Below, one piece after another: positions 6,749-6,828 of a DNA stretch of 6,828 nucleotides. Positions within the stretch are counted from its first letter, which is position 1; each line of letters starts with the position of its first letter. The DNA is from Candidatus Lithacetigena glycinireducens. GTDB lineage: Bacteria > Coprothermobacterota > HKB111. The notes below the pieces were generated by a model, which was not told the origin of the DNA, ran no database searches, and saw only the letters and a program-made list of their open reading frames with translations. Made by a program: the position numbers and the translations under genes. The stretch lies in the NCBI GenBank assembly GCA_018725485.1, contig QLUP01000054.1, positions 1-6,828 of the forward strand. The letters are read 5' to 3'.

Positions 6749-6784
6749 ATTATATTATATCCAATTATTGCCTTTTTATTTCAA
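6749..6784 (-). promoter_or_regulatory. Probable sigma-70/sigma-A-type promoter for hpf (and the operon)
   Basis: On the minus strand, TTGAAA (6784-6779) resembles a -35 box. Two overlapping perfect TATAAT hexamers follow (6759-6754 and 6754-6749). The spacing from TTGAAA to the first TATAAT is 19 nt, longer than the 17-nt optimum; shifting the -10 to GATATA gives 17 nt with a poorer box. Transcription would start about 40-bp or less before the hpf Shine-Dalgarno, leaving a short leader. This is the only plausible promoter seen in non-coding sequence; promoters inside the genes were not excluded. Confidence 0.55.
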
Positions 6785-6814
6785 AAAGCGATACTAATTC
6801 AGGTATTATCACCT

Positions 6815-6828
6815 ATGTTTCGGGGTCA
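6815..6828 (+). other. Possible divergent gene start at the window edge
   Basis: A plus-strand ATG at 6815 opens a frame reading M-F-R-G before the window ends. An AGG at 6801-6803 is a weak and distant (11 nt) Shine-Dalgarno candidate. The first residues resemble MraZ proteins, which often begin MFRG or MFxG, but four codons cannot establish a gene. Equally, a minus-strand gene entering from the right could end at TGA 6828-6826, TAG 6815-6813 or TGA 6811-6809. Confidence 0.12.

Noticed and set aside
6790-6810. Bulged hairpin GATA...TATC upstream of the hpf promoter
   Set aside because: Only four clean pairs on each side with a long interrupted interior; common by chance in AT-rich DNA.

Overview
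The window is a compact bacterial housekeeping block with every recognisable gene on the minus strand. Read in the direction of transcription (from high to low coordinates) the order is hpf (long ribosome hibernation factor), secA (preprotein translocase ATPase), prfB (peptide chain release factor 2, with a programmed +1 frameshift), ftsE and ftsX (the FtsEX division/cell-wall ABC complex), and a secreted coiled-coil M23 (LytM-type) peptidoglycan hydrolase. All six genes are complete. I see no tRNA, rRNA, CRISPR array, insertion sequence or phage gene. The positive-strand open frames are shadows of these genes.

Layout: 6722-6828 is the only real intergenic stretch. It carries a probable sigma-70/sigma-A-type promoter and the hpf ribosome binding site. 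hpf and secA are separated by 43 bp, which hold an imperfect hairpin and the secA Shine-Dalgarno. From secA onward the genes are packed tightly: 3 bp between secA and prfB, a 7-bp overlap prfB/ftsE, a 17-bp overlap ftsE/ftsX, and ftsX directly abutting the M23 gene. No convincing intrinsic terminator was found, so the transcript probably continues past position 1, where an ATG lies 2 nt after the M23 stop codon.

Organism: the sequence is moderately AT-rich (about 40% G+C by eye). The long-form HPF, the hpf-secA-prfB order and the downstream ftsE-ftsX-M23 genes suggest a Clostridia-like Firmicute or a related deep-branching phylum such as Atribacterota. That is inference from gene order and protein style; the window holds no decisive taxonomic marker.

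How the genes fit together: FtsE (ATPase) and FtsX (membrane subunit) form a complex that in other bacteria switches on coiled-coil peptidoglycan hydrolases outside the membrane. The adjacent M23 protein has the signal peptide, coiled coils and intact zinc/catalytic residues expected of such a partner, and SecA would drive its export. HPF and RF2 link the operon to translation.

The clearest special feature is the prfB recoding site. A plain ORF caller truncates the gene at an internal TTG, but the sequence shows a 17-codon leader, an internal UGA, and a Shine-Dalgarno plus CUU-UGA shift signal restoring a 358-residue RF2. Otherwise the region is conserved core genome. I do not see an undescribed system here. 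The points most worth a second look are the hairpin before secA, the short SecA C-terminus and the intact active site of the FtsEX-linked hydrolase.
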